Positions 43,130 to 52,157 of a stretch of DNA of 64,000 nt are shown here, one piece after another; positions within the stretch are counted from its first letter, which is position 1, and each line of letters begins with the position of its first letter. A program made the translations under genes and the position numbers. The stretch is taken from NCBI RefSeq assembly GCF_003590715.1, contig NZ_QQVY01000007.1, forward strand, positions 1-64,000, given 5' to 3'. This stretch comes from Paracoccus sp. JM45 (GTDB lineage Bacteria; Pseudomonadota; Alphaproteobacteria; Rhodobacterales; Rhodobacteraceae). Under the pieces are notes generated by a model. The model ran no database searches. It saw only the letters and a program-made list of their open reading frames with translations, and was not told where the DNA came from.

Positions 43130-43974
43130 GATGCACGTCCGAACAGTCTTTTGAACAGACCGGCACGACGTTCACCCAGAATACGCATTTCGACCGAGGT
43201 GCCGATCAAGCGTGATACTGCATCCTCATAGGCTTGGGCAGCTGCCGACGGACCATCCAGAACGACAGGTGTTCCGACATTCGATGCCCGCAAAACCGCT
43301 TTGCTTTCGGGCACGACGCCCAACAGGGGGACTGCAAGGATTTCCAGAACATCCTCGACGGTCATCATTTCGCCATTCTCGACGCGGGTCGAATCATAGC
43401 GGGTAATCAGAACCTGTGCCTTGATAGGCTCGGCACCTTCCGTTTCGGCGCGCTTTGTCTGGCTGCTCAGAAGGCCAAGAACACGGTCGCTGTCGCGCAC
43501 CGATGACACTTCGGGGTTCGTGACGACGACTGCTTCATCCGCAAAATACATGGCCATCTGGGCACCATGTTCAATGCCGGCGGGGCTGTCACAGATGATA
43601 TAGTCGAATTCGGTCTTCAGCTCGGCCAGGACCTTCTCGACGCCGTCTTTCGTCAAGGCATCCTTATCGCGGGTTTGCGAGGTCGGCAGGATCGACAGCG
43701 TGTCGACCCGCTTGTCCTTGATCAGTGCCTGCTTCAGCTTTGCATCGCCCTGAATGACATTGATAAAGTCGAAAACGACGCGGCGTTCGCAACCCATCGT
43801 CATATCGAGGTTCCGAAGACCCACATCGAAATCGATGACGACTGTCTTGAAGCCCTGCTTGGCCAGACCTGCCGAAATAGCGGCCGAGGATGTCGTTTTG
43901 CCAACACCGCCCTTGCCGGATGTGATCACGATGACCCGACCAAGGGGCGGGGTGTTCTTGGGTTCTGTGGTCAT
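43126..43974 (-). CDS. minD: Septum site-determining ATPase MinD
   Basis: This 282-residue ParA/MinD-type ATPase shows the deviant Walker A KGGVGKTTSSAAISAGLAKQ, Walker B IDFDVGLRNLDMTMGCERRV, and DYIICDSPAGIEHGAQMAMY. The C-terminal amphipathic membrane-binding helix is RRAGLFKRLFGR. It recruits MinC to the membrane and is released by MinE. Overlaps of 4 bp with both minC and minE confirm a coupled operon. In many alphaproteobacteria min genes are absent or accessory, so their position here among IS elements is notable but the gene looks intact. Confidence 0.96.
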   Translation of the reverse strand: MTTEPKNTPPLGRVIVITSGKGGVGKTTSSAAISAGLAKQGFKTVVIDFDVGLRNLDMTMGCERRVVFDFINVIQGDAKLKQALIKDKRVDTLSILPTSQTRDKDALTKDGVEKVLAELKTEFDYIICDSPAGIEHGAQMAMYFADEAVVVTNPEVSSVRDSDRVLGLLSSQTKRAETEGAEPIKAQVLITRYDSTRVENGEMMTVEDVLEILAVPLLGVVPESKAVLRASNVGTPVVLDGPSAAAQAYEDAVSRLIGTSVEMRILGERRAGLFKRLFGRAS

Positions 43975-44798
43975 GCGATCACCTCCATGCGAAGTTTCTC
44001 ATCCTCAAGGTATATATGTGTGCAGCGTTGGCGTACTTCGGCATCCAGTGTTTCGCTTGTCTTGTAGAGACCTGCAATAGCAACCAATTCCGCGCTGAGG
44101 TTCTGGCAGAAAATATGGGCGGTTTCATCTCCGTGACATCCGGCCAGCGCCCGCCCGCGCAGTGCGCCATAGACGTGGATATTGCCCGCGGCCATCAGTT
44201 CGGCCCCTGATGCAACCGATCCGATCACCGTCAGGTCACCGTTTTCGGCCACGACCATCTGTCCCGAACGAACATGTGACCGGACAACCTTGTTTTCCAC
44301 AGGCCGCGCTGCGGGGGCCGCCGCTGCCGTCGTTTTTGCAGGACCGTTGTCACGGGGCAGAGGGGCATCACGCCCTGTTGTCACGGCAATCAGTCCAAGC
44401 GATTGCAGCATTTCATCGTCGATCCCCGATGCGTTCTGCACACCGAAAACGCGAAGATCACGCTGGCGCAGGTTCTGCACCAGATCGCGGATGTTGTCGG
44501 GACGGTTCAGTTCGACGCTTTTGCCAAGGTCCAGAACCAGAGGCGCGCCCGAAAAGAACTGCGGTGTTCTGTGCAACTGTTCGTCCAGCTGGGCAAAGAA
44601 CGGGCCATCCGCTTTTTCGGAATCGATACGAAGAACCAATGCGGTCAGGAAGCGGCCGCGCACCTGAAAAGTGCCGGACGAGGCCGTCACGGGGTCCTGC
44701 CGGGACCGGGCGTATCGATCTGACACAGCGAAACTCTGCTCCTGCTTTTGTGGCGGTTCGCAACGACGGCGCCGCTCTTCTTGGTTATTCTCTCTCAT
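43971..44798 (-). CDS. minC: Septum site-determining protein MinC
   Basis: This 275-residue FtsZ antagonist has an N-terminal FtsZ-inhibiting domain to about residue 145 (GRFLTALVLRIDSEKADGPF, FFSGAPLVLDLGKSVELNRP), an Ala/Pro-rich linker (KTTAAAAPAARPVENK), and a C-terminal beta-helical MinD-binding domain. The last includes VRSGQMVVAENGDLTVIGSV, GSVASGAELMAAGNIHVYGA and LRGRALAGCHGDETAHIFCQ. It begins with a charged stretch of about 25 residues (MRENNQEERRRRCEPPQKQE), so the true start may be slightly further in. First gene of minCDE. Confidence 0.94.
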   Translation of the reverse strand: MRENNQEERRRRCEPPQKQEQSFAVSDRYARSRQDPVTASSGTFQVRGRFLTALVLRIDSEKADGPFFAQLDEQLHRTPQFFSGAPLVLDLGKSVELNRPDNIRDLVQNLRQRDLRVFGVQNASGIDDEMLQSLGLIAVTTGRDAPLPRDNGPAKTTAAAAPAARPVENKVVRSHVRSGQMVVAENGDLTVIGSVASGAELMAAGNIHVYGALRGRALAGCHGDETAHIFCQNLSAELVAIAGLYKTSETLDAEVRQRCTHIYLEDEKLRMEVIA

Positions 44799-44984
44799 GA
44801 ACTGATGGCAGGTGGAAGGAGTGGTTTGGATTTTCAGCAGAAACCTGCCATCTTTTTTGGCATTTATACCTCGAACTGTTTCAACCCGCGGAATGTTGCA
44901 GTCAGATGCGCTGTCCTATTGCGTGTTGCCGGAAACGGCGGGTTTAGTTTGCCCCCCGCGCCCTATTCCGAACAGGACATTGAT

Positions 44985-46829
44985 GTGACTGGCAATATCG
45001 ACTTCAAACACGAAATCGCGCTTCGCAAAAACCTTGTCCAGGTTGCATTGGGTCACCGCAAGGCTGATGTTCTTTTGCGGGTCGGGCGCGTGTTGGATAC
45101 GGCAACGGCGACATGGATTGATGATGCGGAAATCGTCATGTCACAGGGGCGGATCGCTTTTGTCGGACCCAAAGGCAGTTTTACGGGGCAAGCGGTGCGA
45201 ACCTTTGATCGCAGCACGCTTCTGGCCGTCCCGGGCTTGGGTGAGGTTCACAAGCATATCGAAAGCTCGCATATTACCCCCGAATATGAGGCGGCGCTGG
45301 TCTTGCCCCGTGGCAATACATGGACCTGCGAGGCCAGCCATGAATTGTCGAATGTGCTGCCCGAACAGACAATGGATTTCTGGCTGAAAGCGCGCGAAGC
45401 GGGATCGCCCCTCAAAATATTTCCCTTGCCCGGTTCGGCTGTACCGCCGACGGGTTGGGAACACGGGGCGCGCCTTGATGGAAACGACCAGACAGGCTTT
45501 ATGTCCAACCCGATGACGGCAGGTCTGGACGAGGTGATGGACTGGCCCGCGCTGACCCGATCCGAAAATCCCGGCCATGACCGCTTATGGTCGATGATCG
45601 AAGCGACGATGGCTGCACGTGGCGTGGTCGAGGGGCATGGCGCAGGCTTGCGCGATCTGCCCGGCATCAACGCCTTTGCCGCCGCAGGTCTTGCGTCTGA
45701 CCACGAGGCATGGACCGCACAAGAAGCATGGGACAAGCTGCGCCACGGATTGTTCGTGCAGCTCCGTGTCCATACGATGGACGATATTATCAAGGGTCTG
45801 TTGGAACGCGGTCTGCGTGATTGGAGCCAGGTCGCCGTAACGACCGATGATCGAAGCGCAACGGACACGCTTCGGCTAGGCGGGGCGGATTACAATGTGC
45901 GATGCGCTATCAATGCGGGCCTTGCGCCGGAAATTGCCGTGCAATTGGCCACCATCAATCCGGCGCGCCATATGCGTCTGACCCCTTGGGTGGGCAGCAT
46001 ATCACCGGGGCGCTATGCGGATATTGTCCTGCTTGACGATCTGGACAGCTTTTCCATCAGTCAGGTCTGGGCGGACGGACAACAAGTGTCGGACGGGCTG
46101 GACTATTTGCCGGATCCGGTGTCCGTCGAATGGCCGGACTGGGCCTATGATACGATAAATATCGGGCGATTGCTGACGGCTGACGATTTTGCCATTCCGG
46201 CCCATCCCGATCGCCAGACAATGCAGGCACCCGTTCTGCGCCCCTTTCATTGGAGCGACGAAGTGCCGGTTTATACCCTGCCGGTTCAGGACGGCGTTGT
46301 GCAGCGGGATGCCCAGAAGAATATCACCAAATTCTCGATCATCGACCGTTTTTCAGGACAGGGGGCAGTCACAAAGATGTTCTGGCTGGGCTGTGGTCCG
46401 AAAGATCCGGACACGGCGCTGTGTTGTTCGATGGCGCATGACAAGCATAACATCTGGTGTGTCGGATCATCCGATCAGGCAATGGCATTGGCCGTGAACC
46501 AGCTGGCGCAAATGGGCGGCGGCTGGGTTCTGGTCCATCGCGGACAGGTTACCGCGCGGGTAAGATACGAAATCGCGGGTCTGATGACCGCCCGACGGGC
46601 CGAGGAAAACGATGCGGAAATGCGCGCCCTCTATGCCGCGGCGAAAGAGGTCGAGTGGATGTATGAACCGTCGTTCCATCCCCGCTGGCAGCCCGGTTTC
46701 CCTGAACGCCTTGCCATCGCGACACTGACATGCGCGCCCTGGCGGTGGAACCTTGTCGCCAAAAGCGATCATGCGCCCGAAGGTTTGATCCATGTCGTCA
46801 CGGGTGAAACACGGCCGGTTGTCTTTTGA
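44985..46829 (+). CDS. Adenine-deaminase-like amidohydrolase (Ade/YerA-like)
   Basis: This 614-residue metal-dependent hydrolase has the order of adenine deaminase: VPGLGEVHKHIESSHITPEY with the HxH pair His89/His91, PRGNTWTCEASHELSNV (His119, Glu120), VEGHGAGLRDLPGINAFAAA, SDHEAWTAQEAW, VTTDDRSATDTLRLGGADYN and the C-terminal ISPGRYADIVLLDDL. The motif that reads REGS in E. coli Ade is RVHT here, and PHE is SHE, so the substrate may differ from adenine. The GTG start at 44985 follows AGGA and gives the family N-terminus; the frame is open further upstream but would overlap minC. A single-gene unit divergent from minC. Confidence 0.8.
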   Translation: MTGNIDFKHEIALRKNLVQVALGHRKADVLLRVGRVLDTATATWIDDAEIVMSQGRIAFVGPKGSFTGQAVRTFDRSTLLAVPGLGEVHKHIESSHITPEYEAALVLPRGNTWTCEASHELSNVLPEQTMDFWLKAREAGSPLKIFPLPGSAVPPTGWEHGARLDGNDQTGFMSNPMTAGLDEVMDWPALTRSENPGHDRLWSMIEATMAARGVVEGHGAGLRDLPGINAFAAAGLASDHEAWTAQEAWDKLRHGLFVQLRVHTMDDIIKGLLERGLRDWSQVAVTTDDRSATDTLRLGGADYNVRCAINAGLAPEIAVQLATINPARHMRLTPWVGSISPGRYADIVLLDDLDSFSISQVWADGQQVSDGLDYLPDPVSVEWPDWAYDTINIGRLLTADDFAIPAHPDRQTMQAPVLRPFHWSDEVPVYTLPVQDGVVQRDAQKNITKFSIIDRFSGQGAVTKMFWLGCGPKDPDTALCCSMAHDKHNIWCVGSSDQAMALAVNQLAQMGGGWVLVHRGQVTARVRYEIAGLMTARRAEENDAEMRALYAAAKEVEWMYEPSFHPRWQPGFPERLAIATLTCAPWRWNLVAKSDHAPEGLIHVVTGETRPVVF

Positions 46830-46837
46830 CGGTGTCG

Positions 46838-46869
46838 TGGCGCTTGCATATAATATCATGCAAGCGCCA
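46838..46869. terminator. Bidirectional terminator hairpin
   Basis: TGGCGCTTGCAT (46838-46849) pairs perfectly with ATGCAAGCGCCA (46858-46869) over an 8-nt AT loop, located between the convergent amidohydrolase and YHYH-protein genes. It can serve both strands; T-tracts are lacking on either side. Confidence 0.7.
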
Positions 46870-46876
46870 GAACGGC

Positions 46877-48037
46877 TTAATGCCCTGGTGGCGGCGGCAG
46901 AATATCGCGCAACTCCGCTTCTGTAACACCCAGATTTTCGGCAGCTGTCGCTAGATCGGGATGCCCGTCACGTGGGTCGCCCATCGCCTGTAAAAGCTTT
47001 TTGGCGGTAACACCAAGTTTCTTTGCGGCCTCATCGAAACCGGGAGGAGTTTGGCCCGCCGGACCGCCGTCATTGCGACGCATGCCTTCGTCCGGGTGGG
47101 TTGCGCCCACACCTGCGGTTGCTGTGGTCAGGAAATTGTCCTGTGCCTGAACGCCGACAAGGCAGGGGGGCAGGTTGGGAAAATCTTCGGATGAGTGATA
47201 GTGATAGGTTTCACCGATGGCGGTCGGGCCGGTGTGGCCGTTGCATTCATCCAGACCGGTCACGGCTGTGCCATCCGCCTCGGTGCTGCCGAACATCGGG
47301 AAACCGTCAAAGGCATAGCCGAACTGTGCACCGCTGTCCTGCGGCAAGCTGCAATCCGCCGTTACGTTTTCATGGTCATAGACGGTGTCGATATCGGTCG
47401 CGGTCGCATGCCAGTGATACCATCCGCCCGGATCGATATGTCCGCCGCAGGTATCCAGCGCAGGCATATGTCCGGTCTGCTGAATGCTTGGCGCATCCGA
47501 GAAGATCGGAACGCCGTCCAGTGCAACGCCGACTTTGCCGACCACGCCTAGGTCTGCGGGGGAATCTGCCATCACAGGTGTTTCAGGAACGAGCATGGTG
47601 ATCTTGACCGTATCATCGGCGGTGACGTTGATGCAGGCATGGTCGACCGTCGGGCGCGTCGTGGCATTGTCGACGCTTTGAACATTTCCCTCGTCATCGA
47701 AGAAACGATAGCCCAGTCCGTCAAGCATCCGCAGGAAGTCACCATCAATGCGGTACAGCTTGCCGTTTTCACCGGTCCAGTTCCAGATGCCGCCTTCGTC
47801 ATCCAGTGTGGCAGGACAGAAAGGCCCGATCTCCAACCCCTCCGGCATATAGTTCACGACCAGCTTGTGACAGCTGGTTTCGGTTCCGTCCTCAAGCGTA
47901 CAATCCACGGTTTCGGGGGGCTGTGCGAAGACTGACTGGTCAAATGCGGTAATATCGGTATGCGCCAAAGCGATACCAGGGGCGGTCAACGATCCAGCCA
48001 TCAAAATAACCGAACAGATCGGGGTCATGTTGCGCAT
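46877..48037 (-). CDS. Secreted YHYH-domain protein A
   Basis: This 386-residue exported protein has a signal peptide (MTPICSVILMAGSLTAPGIALA). The YHYH domain spans about residues 30-300. It has four Cys pairs (VDCTLEDGTETSCHKL, FCPATLDDEGGIWNW, DECNGHTG, PCLVG), GVPIFSDAPSI, a first His cluster GGHIDPGGWYHWHAT and the second ETYHYHSSEDFPNLPPC that gives the family its name. The C-terminus repeats a short LGVTxKxLxxAMGD / LGVTEAELRDIL helical motif. The function of YHYH proteins is unsettled; His/Cys content suggests metal binding. A paralogue lies at 51111 beyond the two-component genes. Confidence 0.85.
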   Translation of the reverse strand: MRNMTPICSVILMAGSLTAPGIALAHTDITAFDQSVFAQPPETVDCTLEDGTETSCHKLVVNYMPEGLEIGPFCPATLDDEGGIWNWTGENGKLYRIDGDFLRMLDGLGYRFFDDEGNVQSVDNATTRPTVDHACINVTADDTVKITMLVPETPVMADSPADLGVVGKVGVALDGVPIFSDAPSIQQTGHMPALDTCGGHIDPGGWYHWHATATDIDTVYDHENVTADCSLPQDSGAQFGYAFDGFPMFGSTEADGTAVTGLDECNGHTGPTAIGETYHYHSSEDFPNLPPCLVGVQAQDNFLTTATAGVGATHPDEGMRRNDGGPAGQTPPGFDEAAKKLGVTAKKLLQAMGDPRDGHPDLATAAENLGVTEAELRDILPPPPGH

Positions 48038-48057
48038 GGTGGTTCTTTCCTGATGAC

Positions 48058-48078
48058 GCAGGCGGCGTCACCGCCTGC
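48058..48078 (-). promoter_or_regulatory. Intercistronic hairpin
   Basis: GCAGGCGG (48058-48065) and CCGCCTGC (48071-48078) form a perfect 8-bp GC-rich stem with a 5-nt loop. It lies between the Cys-rich protein gene and YHYH gene A, just before the ribosome site of the latter. Possible attenuator or stability element; no T-tract. Confidence 0.45.
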
Positions 48079-48106
48079 CTGCAGTGTTTCGAAATGCCGA
48101 AGTGGC

Positions 48107-48496
48107 TTATTTTGGGCCATTCGCCGGCATGCAAGCCAGCGGGGCCTTGTCGTCGGGGGACGAGCAAACACCCTCGACCTGCTTGCTGTCGGGGCCTGCA
48201 AAACTGCACCCGTCATTTTTGGCTTTGCTGTCGCAGGCCTCCAGCGCCTCGCGCGGGGGGCGGCTTTGCTGGTTGTCGGTTTTTGGGGGGCCGTTTTGGG
48301 CCAGAATGATTGTCGGTTCGGCGGCGGATGCCTCGTTCGTTGCTTGTACAATCGAAATTCCGGCAAAGCCCATCATCAGCGCCTTGACCATGATGGCAGC
48401 GATAATCTTGTGGTGCTGCTTCATGCGGGGGGCACGCAACCGGTCAGCAGGCAGGCTGCGGGTTCTGGCAGTCGGGCTTTCTAGGTCATAAGTCAT
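48107..48496 (-). CDS. Small membrane-anchored Cys-rich protein
   Basis: This 129-residue protein starts with a cytoplasmic stretch (MTYDLESPTARTRSLPADRL), then one hydrophobic segment near residues 31-52 (IIAAIMVKALMMGFAGISIV). A periplasmic tail follows with four Cys in the pattern CDSKAKNDGCSFAGPD and GVCSSPDDKAPLACMPANG, like a small disulfide-bonded domain found in several secreted bacterial proteins. The start at 48496 follows AGGAG; ATG at 48424 would give a plain signal peptide and cannot be excluded. It lies 69 bp before YHYH gene A, likely the same transcript. No known function. Confidence 0.7.
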   Translation of the reverse strand: MTYDLESPTARTRSLPADRLRAPRMKQHHKIIAAIMVKALMMGFAGISIVQATNEASAAEPTIILAQNGPPKTDNQQSRPPREALEACDSKAKNDGCSFAGPDSKQVEGVCSSPDDKAPLACMPANGPK

Positions 48497-48589
48497 ATCA
48501 AGGCTCCTGTAGGGACGCTGATTCTCTGGCGTCACATGTATCTTGCCCCGATTATGAGGAGGGGGTTTGCAGCGAATGTGCATGCAAAA

Positions 48590-48611
48590 TGCAGGATCAA
48601 AGAATCCTGCA
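48590..48611 (-). terminator. Terminator after response-regulator gene
   Basis: On the reverse strand TGCAGGAT/ATCCTGCA (48604-48611 with 48590-48597) forms an 8-bp stem over a 6-nt loop, followed by TTTTGC. It begins 2 bp after the response-regulator stop, as expected of an intrinsic terminator, and separates it from the Cys-rich protein gene. Confidence 0.7.
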
Positions 48612-48612
48612 C

Positions 48613-49296
48613 CTAGCTTTCATAGGCATAGCCGACGCCATAGACCGATCTAATCGGGTCCCATTCTCCAACAGTATTCATCTTGCGACGGATGTTGCGG
48701 ATATGGCTGTCCACTGTCCGGTCGAAAACGGCAGTATCATCGGGAAACGCCAGCGACAGCAGCTGATCGCGCGAAAACACCCGCCCCGGTCGTGCCACAA
48801 GGGCGGCAAGCAGGGAAAATTCCCGCCGCGTCAGGTCCAGATCGGCACCATCCAATGTGGCGCGCCATTTGTCAGCATCAATCAACAGTCGTGTGCGGGT
48901 ATCCGGCACCGGTAATCCGGCGTCATTCGTGGGTCTGCGCCGCAACACCGCGCGCACTCGTGCCACCAGTTCGCGCGGTGAAAACGGCTTGCACAGATAA
49001 TCATCCGCGCCCATTTCCAGCCCCAGAAGACGATCGATTTCCTCGACTTTGGCAGTGGTCATAATGATTGGCAGATCCGATGTTTTACGCAATTCCCGGC
49101 AAATGGTCAGCCCGTCGACACCCGGCAGCATCAGGTCCAGCACCATCAGGTCGAACCGGCCTGTCGATGCCATTTCAACTGCATCGGTGCCTTCGAAAAG
49201 CAACTCGACGGTCATGCCTGCTGCAATCAGATAGTCGCGGACCACCTCGGCCAGATCGGTTTCATCTTCGATGATCAGGATATTGGGCACAGTCAT
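48613..49296 (-). CDS. OmpR-family response regulator (BaeR-like)
   Basis: This 227-residue protein has a receiver domain at residues 1-120 with acidic pocket ILIIEDETDL, phospho-acceptor Asp54 (LDLMLPG) and Lys in IIMTTAKVEE. The winged-helix DNA-binding domain follows (FSLLAALVARPGRVFSRDQL, DRTVDSHIRNIRRKMN). The start at 49296 (MTVPN) is preferred; it overlaps the kinase stop by 4 bp in the usual order kinase-then-regulator on this strand. It probably controls the flanking envelope genes (two YHYH proteins, Cys-rich protein, YHS protein) after phosphorylation by the 49293 kinase. Confidence 0.92.
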   Translation of the reverse strand: MTVPNILIIEDETDLAEVVRDYLIAAGMTVELLFEGTDAVEMASTGRFDLMVLDLMLPGVDGLTICRELRKTSDLPIIMTTAKVEEIDRLLGLEMGADDYLCKPFSPRELVARVRAVLRRRPTNDAGLPVPDTRTRLLIDADKWRATLDGADLDLTRREFSLLAALVARPGRVFSRDQLLSLAFPDDTAVFDRTVDSHIRNIRRKMNTVGEWDPIRSVYGVGYAYES

Positions 49297-50717
49297 TTGT
49301 TCGCCTCGGGTAAGGTCACGGTGATCTTGATACCACCCATCAATGATTGTTGCGCGGTAATCCTGCCCTGATGGGCTTCGACGATTGCCTTGCAAACGGC
49401 CAGCCCAAGACCCGATCCACCGAAGGCGCGCGACCGTGATCCTTCGGCGCGAAAGAAGCGGTCAAAGATTTTTGGCATAATATCCTGTGGTACGGTTGGC
49501 GGGGTGTCCTGGATTGTCAGTTGCACGGTCCCGTCAAGATGTTCCACCGTCATCAGGACATGTCCGGGGGAATCCGTGTACCGTTCCGCATTCTGAAGCA
49601 GATTGTCGATGACCTGACCAATCCGAACCCTGTCGCAAATCACCAAAGAGGCGGCTTCCAGTTCGGTTGCCAGATGGATGTCCTTGGCTTTCAAACGCGG
49701 TTGTGCCTGCGCTGCGGCATCGCGCGCAATCTCGGACAGATCCTCGATTCCCAAGGCCGGACCAAGACCGGATTCCTTGGCGTGGGACAGTACCTTGATA
49801 TCCTGTACCAAACGCGACAGCCGCATCAAAGCCGAATGCATCTGTGCAAGCGTCTTGCGGTCAGGCTTGCGAATGCCATCCTGCAAGGCCTCGATCTGGG
49901 CACGAAGCACGGCAAGCGGAGTTTGCAGTTCATGGCTAGTGTTTGAAATCCATGCCCGCTCTGCCTGTTCGGTTTGCTGCAATGTGGCCGCCAGCGCATT
50001 GAAATGGCCGATCAGCTGGCCCAGCTCATCCGTGCGGTCCTGAACCATGCGTGCGGTGTAATCCCCTGCGGCAAGGGTCTTCGCCCCGCCTTCCAGACGT
50101 TTGATCGGATCCAGCAACTGACGTGCCACCAGAAAAGCCGCCGCGGCCGAGATCAGAACCGCAATCAATGCCGCCAACGCCAGCGATTTATACTGTCCGC
50201 GCAGGAAAAAATTATCGATTGTATCGAAAGCAGGCGCATTCAGGCCAAGATAACCAACAATATTTGTGTCATCGCAGGGATCGGCGCTGCAGATCCGGCG
50301 GCTTTTGAACAGGGCCTGACGTTCAGGGGCCCCTGCAATATATCGGCCATGGGCGTCGGACAGTGTAAGACGTTGGTCCACCATCATCGGACCGGCCGCA
50401 AGCTCTGGCGGAGGAGGACCAAGGGGATGCATGCCGGAATGCGGTCCCTTCAACGGCAGGTGCAGGCGCACAAATTCGGACCATGTGACCGGACCTTCCT
50501 GCAATTCCGGCCAATCGGGCTGTTCGGGGTCATATATGTCCCCGAGCGCACCGGCCAGATCGTCAAACTGCGCCAGTTCCCCTGTCAGCACATATTGCGA
50601 AAATCCGTCACGCATAGAGGATGCGACCAACAACGCCATTATCGCCACAACCAGAACAGCTGTGGCGGCAATTGCCGTGAACATTTTGGCGGTCAAGGAC
50701 ATGCGAAGGCGCTTCAT
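49293..50717 (-). CDS. Membrane sensor histidine kinase (BaeS-like)
   Basis: This 474-residue protein has membrane span 1 at residues 10-32, a periplasmic sensor of about 140 residues, span 2 near 178-200, and HAMP to about 250. The phosphorylated His is His262 in ISNTSHELQTPLAVL (Gln in place of the usual Arg). The ATPase domain has VIDNLLQNAERYTD, FDRFFRAEGSRSRAFGGSGL and GLGLAVCKAI. The G1 box reads DTPPTVP, similar to BaeS rather than the usual DxGxG. The sensor holds a His/Met/Pro-rich patch (GPHSGMHPLGPPPPE) and two Cys (RICSADPCDD), compatible with metal or redox sensing. First gene of the two-gene operon. Confidence 0.92.
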   Translation of the reverse strand: MKRLRMSLTAKMFTAIAATAVLVVAIMALLVASSMRDGFSQYVLTGELAQFDDLAGALGDIYDPEQPDWPELQEGPVTWSEFVRLHLPLKGPHSGMHPLGPPPPELAAGPMMVDQRLTLSDAHGRYIAGAPERQALFKSRRICSADPCDDTNIVGYLGLNAPAFDTIDNFFLRGQYKSLALAALIAVLISAAAAFLVARQLLDPIKRLEGGAKTLAAGDYTARMVQDRTDELGQLIGHFNALAATLQQTEQAERAWISNTSHELQTPLAVLRAQIEALQDGIRKPDRKTLAQMHSALMRLSRLVQDIKVLSHAKESGLGPALGIEDLSEIARDAAAQAQPRLKAKDIHLATELEAASLVICDRVRIGQVIDNLLQNAERYTDSPGHVLMTVEHLDGTVQLTIQDTPPTVPQDIMPKIFDRFFRAEGSRSRAFGGSGLGLAVCKAIVEAHQGRITAQQSLMGGIKITVTLPEANK

Positions 50718-51110
50718 GATATGGCATTAACAAAGAACTATGCAGCCAACATGCAGAAGGACGGCTGATTTTTATATCTGTTATTGCCAATCCTTAACCG
50801 GAGCGCGTTCCGGATTTGCGTAGTCGATTTGAAGCGGACTTCGCAAAAATCATTCAGCATTTTGACTTTGGGGCATTCCTGATCGGCTGCAGCACCGGTC
50901 GCAGGTGCTGAATTGTCACCCTTCATGGTGCGATCCAGGTTTGGCTTATGGTTGAAAGTGTGCCGCCAAAATCCTGTCAGCAGATTACCATTTCAACCCT
51001 GTGATTGGACATCCAGCAGGTAACCGGTGCAACCATTCGCAGGTTCCGGATGACCGATGTGTCGGGAACTGGTACAATTCTGTAACCTTCATGAAAGGAC
51101 GGGAAGCTAT
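50718..51110. other. 393-bp divergent promoter region
   Basis: Lies between the kinase gene (reverse) and YHYH gene B (forward). On the forward strand TGGTACAAT (51070-51078) is a good extended -10 box 32 bp before the YHYH start, with GTTCC/GGAAC (51043-51047, 51065-51069) just upstream as a weak inverted repeat. A 62-codon reverse open stretch at 50738-50926 lacks a ribosome site and homology and is not called. Confidence 0.5.
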
Positions 51111-52142
51111 ATGCCCCAAACCAGTCGCCTTGCCGCACTTCTGATTGCCACATCTGCGTTGATGCCTTTTGGTGCCAATGCCAGTCAGATTGATGACATC
51201 AAAGAATTTTTCTCGACCGCGGACATTGTTGATGGACCTTCGGTCGTGGATTGCACGCTTTCGGGTGGCACAGAGGGGTCCTGTTTCTCGATCACGGTCA
51301 AGCCCAGTCCCAAGGATTACACGCCGGGGCCGTGGTGCCCTACGAACATCGCCGATGGTGCGGATAAGGGCGGGATCTGGTTTCTCGACGGACAGGTTCA
51401 GGACGTCGATGGCGATTTTATAAGCCGTTTGGCAGAAATTTACGGTGATACCGAATGGCAGCTGTTTGACGCAGAGTCCGGTGACATCCGCTATACCGGG
51501 ACGCTGGAAGCCTGCGAGGCTGCCGCGCGTCCGGATGTCGATCCCGAATACCAGAATTACTGTGTTCAATGCCTGCCCGAATACCTGCCGGATGACGCCT
51601 CGATTACCTATGTCATTCCGATGACGCCTGTCATGCTGGACGAACCTGCCGATACGACACGCCAAGGTTCCGGTCTGGCCTACAACGGCATCAGGCTTGA
51701 TGGGCCTGCACCGCTTGACGCCATTCTGGCCGCACATACGGTTGCGCCTTTCGACGATTGCGGCGGGCATGTGAACCCCAATGTCGGCTATCACTATCAC
51801 GCGGTCACGACCTGCTTGGGCGATGCGCCCGCAGCCACGACAGACACCGCAGATTACGGCCCGCAGATCGGTATCGCCATGGATGGCCTGCCGATCATGC
51901 AGCATAACGACGATGTCGCGGATAAGCTGGATATGTGCAACGGCATGATGGTCGAGGGGGTCGGTTATCTTTATTTTGCAGGCGCGCCCGGTGATAACGC
52001 CATTCTAGGCTGCCATGTCGCCGAAGTCGGCTGCACGCTTGAGGAGGCGAACGGGACTTGCGATGCCTCGGCCCCCATGCGCCACGGTCCTCCTCCGGGT
52101 GGGGGTAATGGTCAGCCGGGCGCTCCGCGTAACGACGGATAA
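51111..52142 (+). CDS. Secreted YHYH-domain protein B
   Basis: This 343-residue exported protein has a signal peptide (RLAALLIATSALMPFGANAS). Its YHYH domain is parallel to protein A: VVDCTLSGGTEGSCFSITVK, GPWCPTNIADGADKGGIWFL, DDCGGHVNPNVGYHYHAVTT, GPQIGIAMDGLPIMQHND, DMCNGMMVEGVGYLYFAG and a closing CHVAEVGCTLEEANGTCDAS. In the second His cluster the motif is GYLYFAG instead of YHYH, so the two paralogues keep opposite halves of the His set. The C-terminus is Gly/Pro-rich and low complexity. The start at 51111 follows AAAGGACGGGAAG. Function unknown. Confidence 0.85.
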   Translation: MPQTSRLAALLIATSALMPFGANASQIDDIKEFFSTADIVDGPSVVDCTLSGGTEGSCFSITVKPSPKDYTPGPWCPTNIADGADKGGIWFLDGQVQDVDGDFISRLAEIYGDTEWQLFDAESGDIRYTGTLEACEAAARPDVDPEYQNYCVQCLPEYLPDDASITYVIPMTPVMLDEPADTTRQGSGLAYNGIRLDGPAPLDAILAAHTVAPFDDCGGHVNPNVGYHYHAVTTCLGDAPAATTDTADYGPQIGIAMDGLPIMQHNDDVADKLDMCNGMMVEGVGYLYFAGAPGDNAILGCHVAEVGCTLEEANGTCDASAPMRHGPPPGGGNGQPGAPRNDG

Positions 52143-52157
52143 AAGGTGCCATGACCT

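Noticed and set aside
44748..44984. N-terminal extension of the amidohydrolase back to 44748
   Set aside because: It would overlap the minC coding region on the other strand, has no ribosome site, and homologues begin near the GTG at 44985.
50738..50926. 62-codon reverse open frame between the kinase and YHYH gene B
   Set aside because: No ribosome site, no family resemblance, and it lies in the divergent promoter region.
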